A stretch of 5,649 nucleotides of DNA, taken from positions 1 through 5,649 of the forward strand of contig JAHJWA010000247.1 in NCBI GenBank assembly GCA_018828205.1. The letters are read 5' to 3'. A program made the position numbers and the translations under genes. The number at the start of each line of letters is the position of its first letter. Within the stretch, counting starts at the first letter, position 1. Source of the stretch: Alphaproteobacteria bacterium (GTDB lineage Bacteria > Pseudomonadota > Alphaproteobacteria > Sphingomonadales > Sphingomonadaceae). The notes beneath the pieces are model-generated. The model searched no databases and was not told the DNA's origin. It saw only the letters and a list, made by a program, of their open reading frames with translations. This document shows positions 5,309 through 5,649 of the stretch, piece by piece.

Positions 5309-5649
5309 GCGGCTTTCCTCTTTTCGGGCAATCGGCCGATCAATTCACGCGCCAGCGCGATATAGGCGCGGCTGCCGACGCATTGATGATCATAGACCAG
5401 CGCGGGCATGCCATGGCTGGGCGCCTCGGACAGGCGGACATTGCGCGGGATCACCGATTCGAACACCAGCGGCCCCAGGCAATCGCGGACATCGTCGGCC
5501 ACCTGGTCGGTCAGCCGGTTGCGGCGATCGAACATGGTCAGCACCACCCCGACGATCCCCAGATCCGGATTGAACCGCTGCTGCACGCGTTCGACCGTCT
5601 GGAGCAATTGACTCAGCCCCTCGAGCGCGAAGAACTCGCATTGCAGCGG
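5305..5649 (-). CDS. parA: Chromosome-partitioning ATPase ParA (Soj), C-terminal part (5' end outside window)
   Basis: ParA is a deviant-Walker ATPase that binds the nucleoid non-specifically in its ATP form and moves ParB-parS complexes. The frame is open to the right edge, leaving 114 C-terminal residues of an expected ~260. The Walker A and switch regions lie outside. Visible signatures are PLQCEFFALEGLSQLL near the edge, VVLTMFDRRNRLTDQVADDVR, FESVIPRNVRLSEAPSHGMP and AYIALARELI, all typical of chromosomal Soj/ParA rather than of the divergent plasmid ParA types. A TTG at 5605-5607 is an internal Leu codon and not the start. The TGA (5305-5307) overlaps the ATG of parB, so parA is the upstream gene of the operon, and the promoter lies outside the window. 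Confidence 0.95.
   Translation of the reverse strand, partial: PLQCEFFALEGLSQLLQTVERVQQRFNPDLGIVGVVLTMFDRRNRLTDQVADDVRDCLGPLVFESVIPRNVRLSEAPSHGMPALVYDHQCVGSRAYIALARELIGRLPEKRKAA

Noticed and set aside
4466..5365. Long open frame (299 codons) on the + strand opposite parB.
   Set aside because: It is antisense to an intact ParB and crosses into parA. Its residue composition is that of a codon-bias shadow.
1..5649. Possible undescribed multi-gene system (defence, mobile element, biosynthetic cluster).
   Set aside because: All six genes belong to known families or a known domain type, they alternate in strand except parAB, and there are no transposases, direct repeats, arrays or compositional breaks visible.

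Overview
The window is GC-rich, densely coded bacterial chromosome. Gene content and protein style point to an alphaproteobacterium, most likely in the Sphingomonadales (Erythrobacter/Sphingomonas-like). That placement rests on the Soj-type ParA and ParB pair, the large FadE-type acyl-CoA dehydrogenase, the membrane-anchored sorbosone-dehydrogenase-like protein and the secreted glycine-zipper protein with a WLEEC-type motif. It is an inference from sequence style, not from a database comparison.

Layout, left to right. Bases 2-1201 (+) hold the C-terminal two thirds of an acyl-CoA dehydrogenase of the large FadE5/DmdC-like type, cut by the window edge. Three bases later, facing it, ends a membrane-anchored, probably periplasmic beta-propeller protein of the glucose/sorbosone dehydrogenase family (1205-2686, -). 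A 65-base divergent region with poor Shine-Dalgarno sequences on both sides leads into msrC, the GAF-domain free methionine-(R)-sulfoxide reductase (2752-3234, +), with all its catalytic cysteines. After a probable intrinsic terminator and a second, hairpin-rich leader comes a secreted glycine-zipper protein (3348-4241, +). An 89-base convergent gap containing an imperfect hairpin separates it from parB (4331-5308, -). The 3' end of parA (5305-5649, -) overlaps the parB start by four bases, giving a translationally coupled parAB operon.

The genes do not form one pathway. parAB is the chromosome-partitioning module and suggests that the replication origin region is not far away. The other genes are ordinary core or envelope functions: fatty-acyl-CoA oxidation, periplasmic sugar/aldose oxidation, repair of oxidised free methionine, and an envelope protein. 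I see no mobile element, CRISPR array, tRNA, rRNA or defence system. The most notable non-coding signals are an 8-bp perfect inverted repeat whose right arm contains the Shine-Dalgarno sequence of the glycine-zipper gene, and a divergent promoter region that could give near-leaderless transcripts in both directions.
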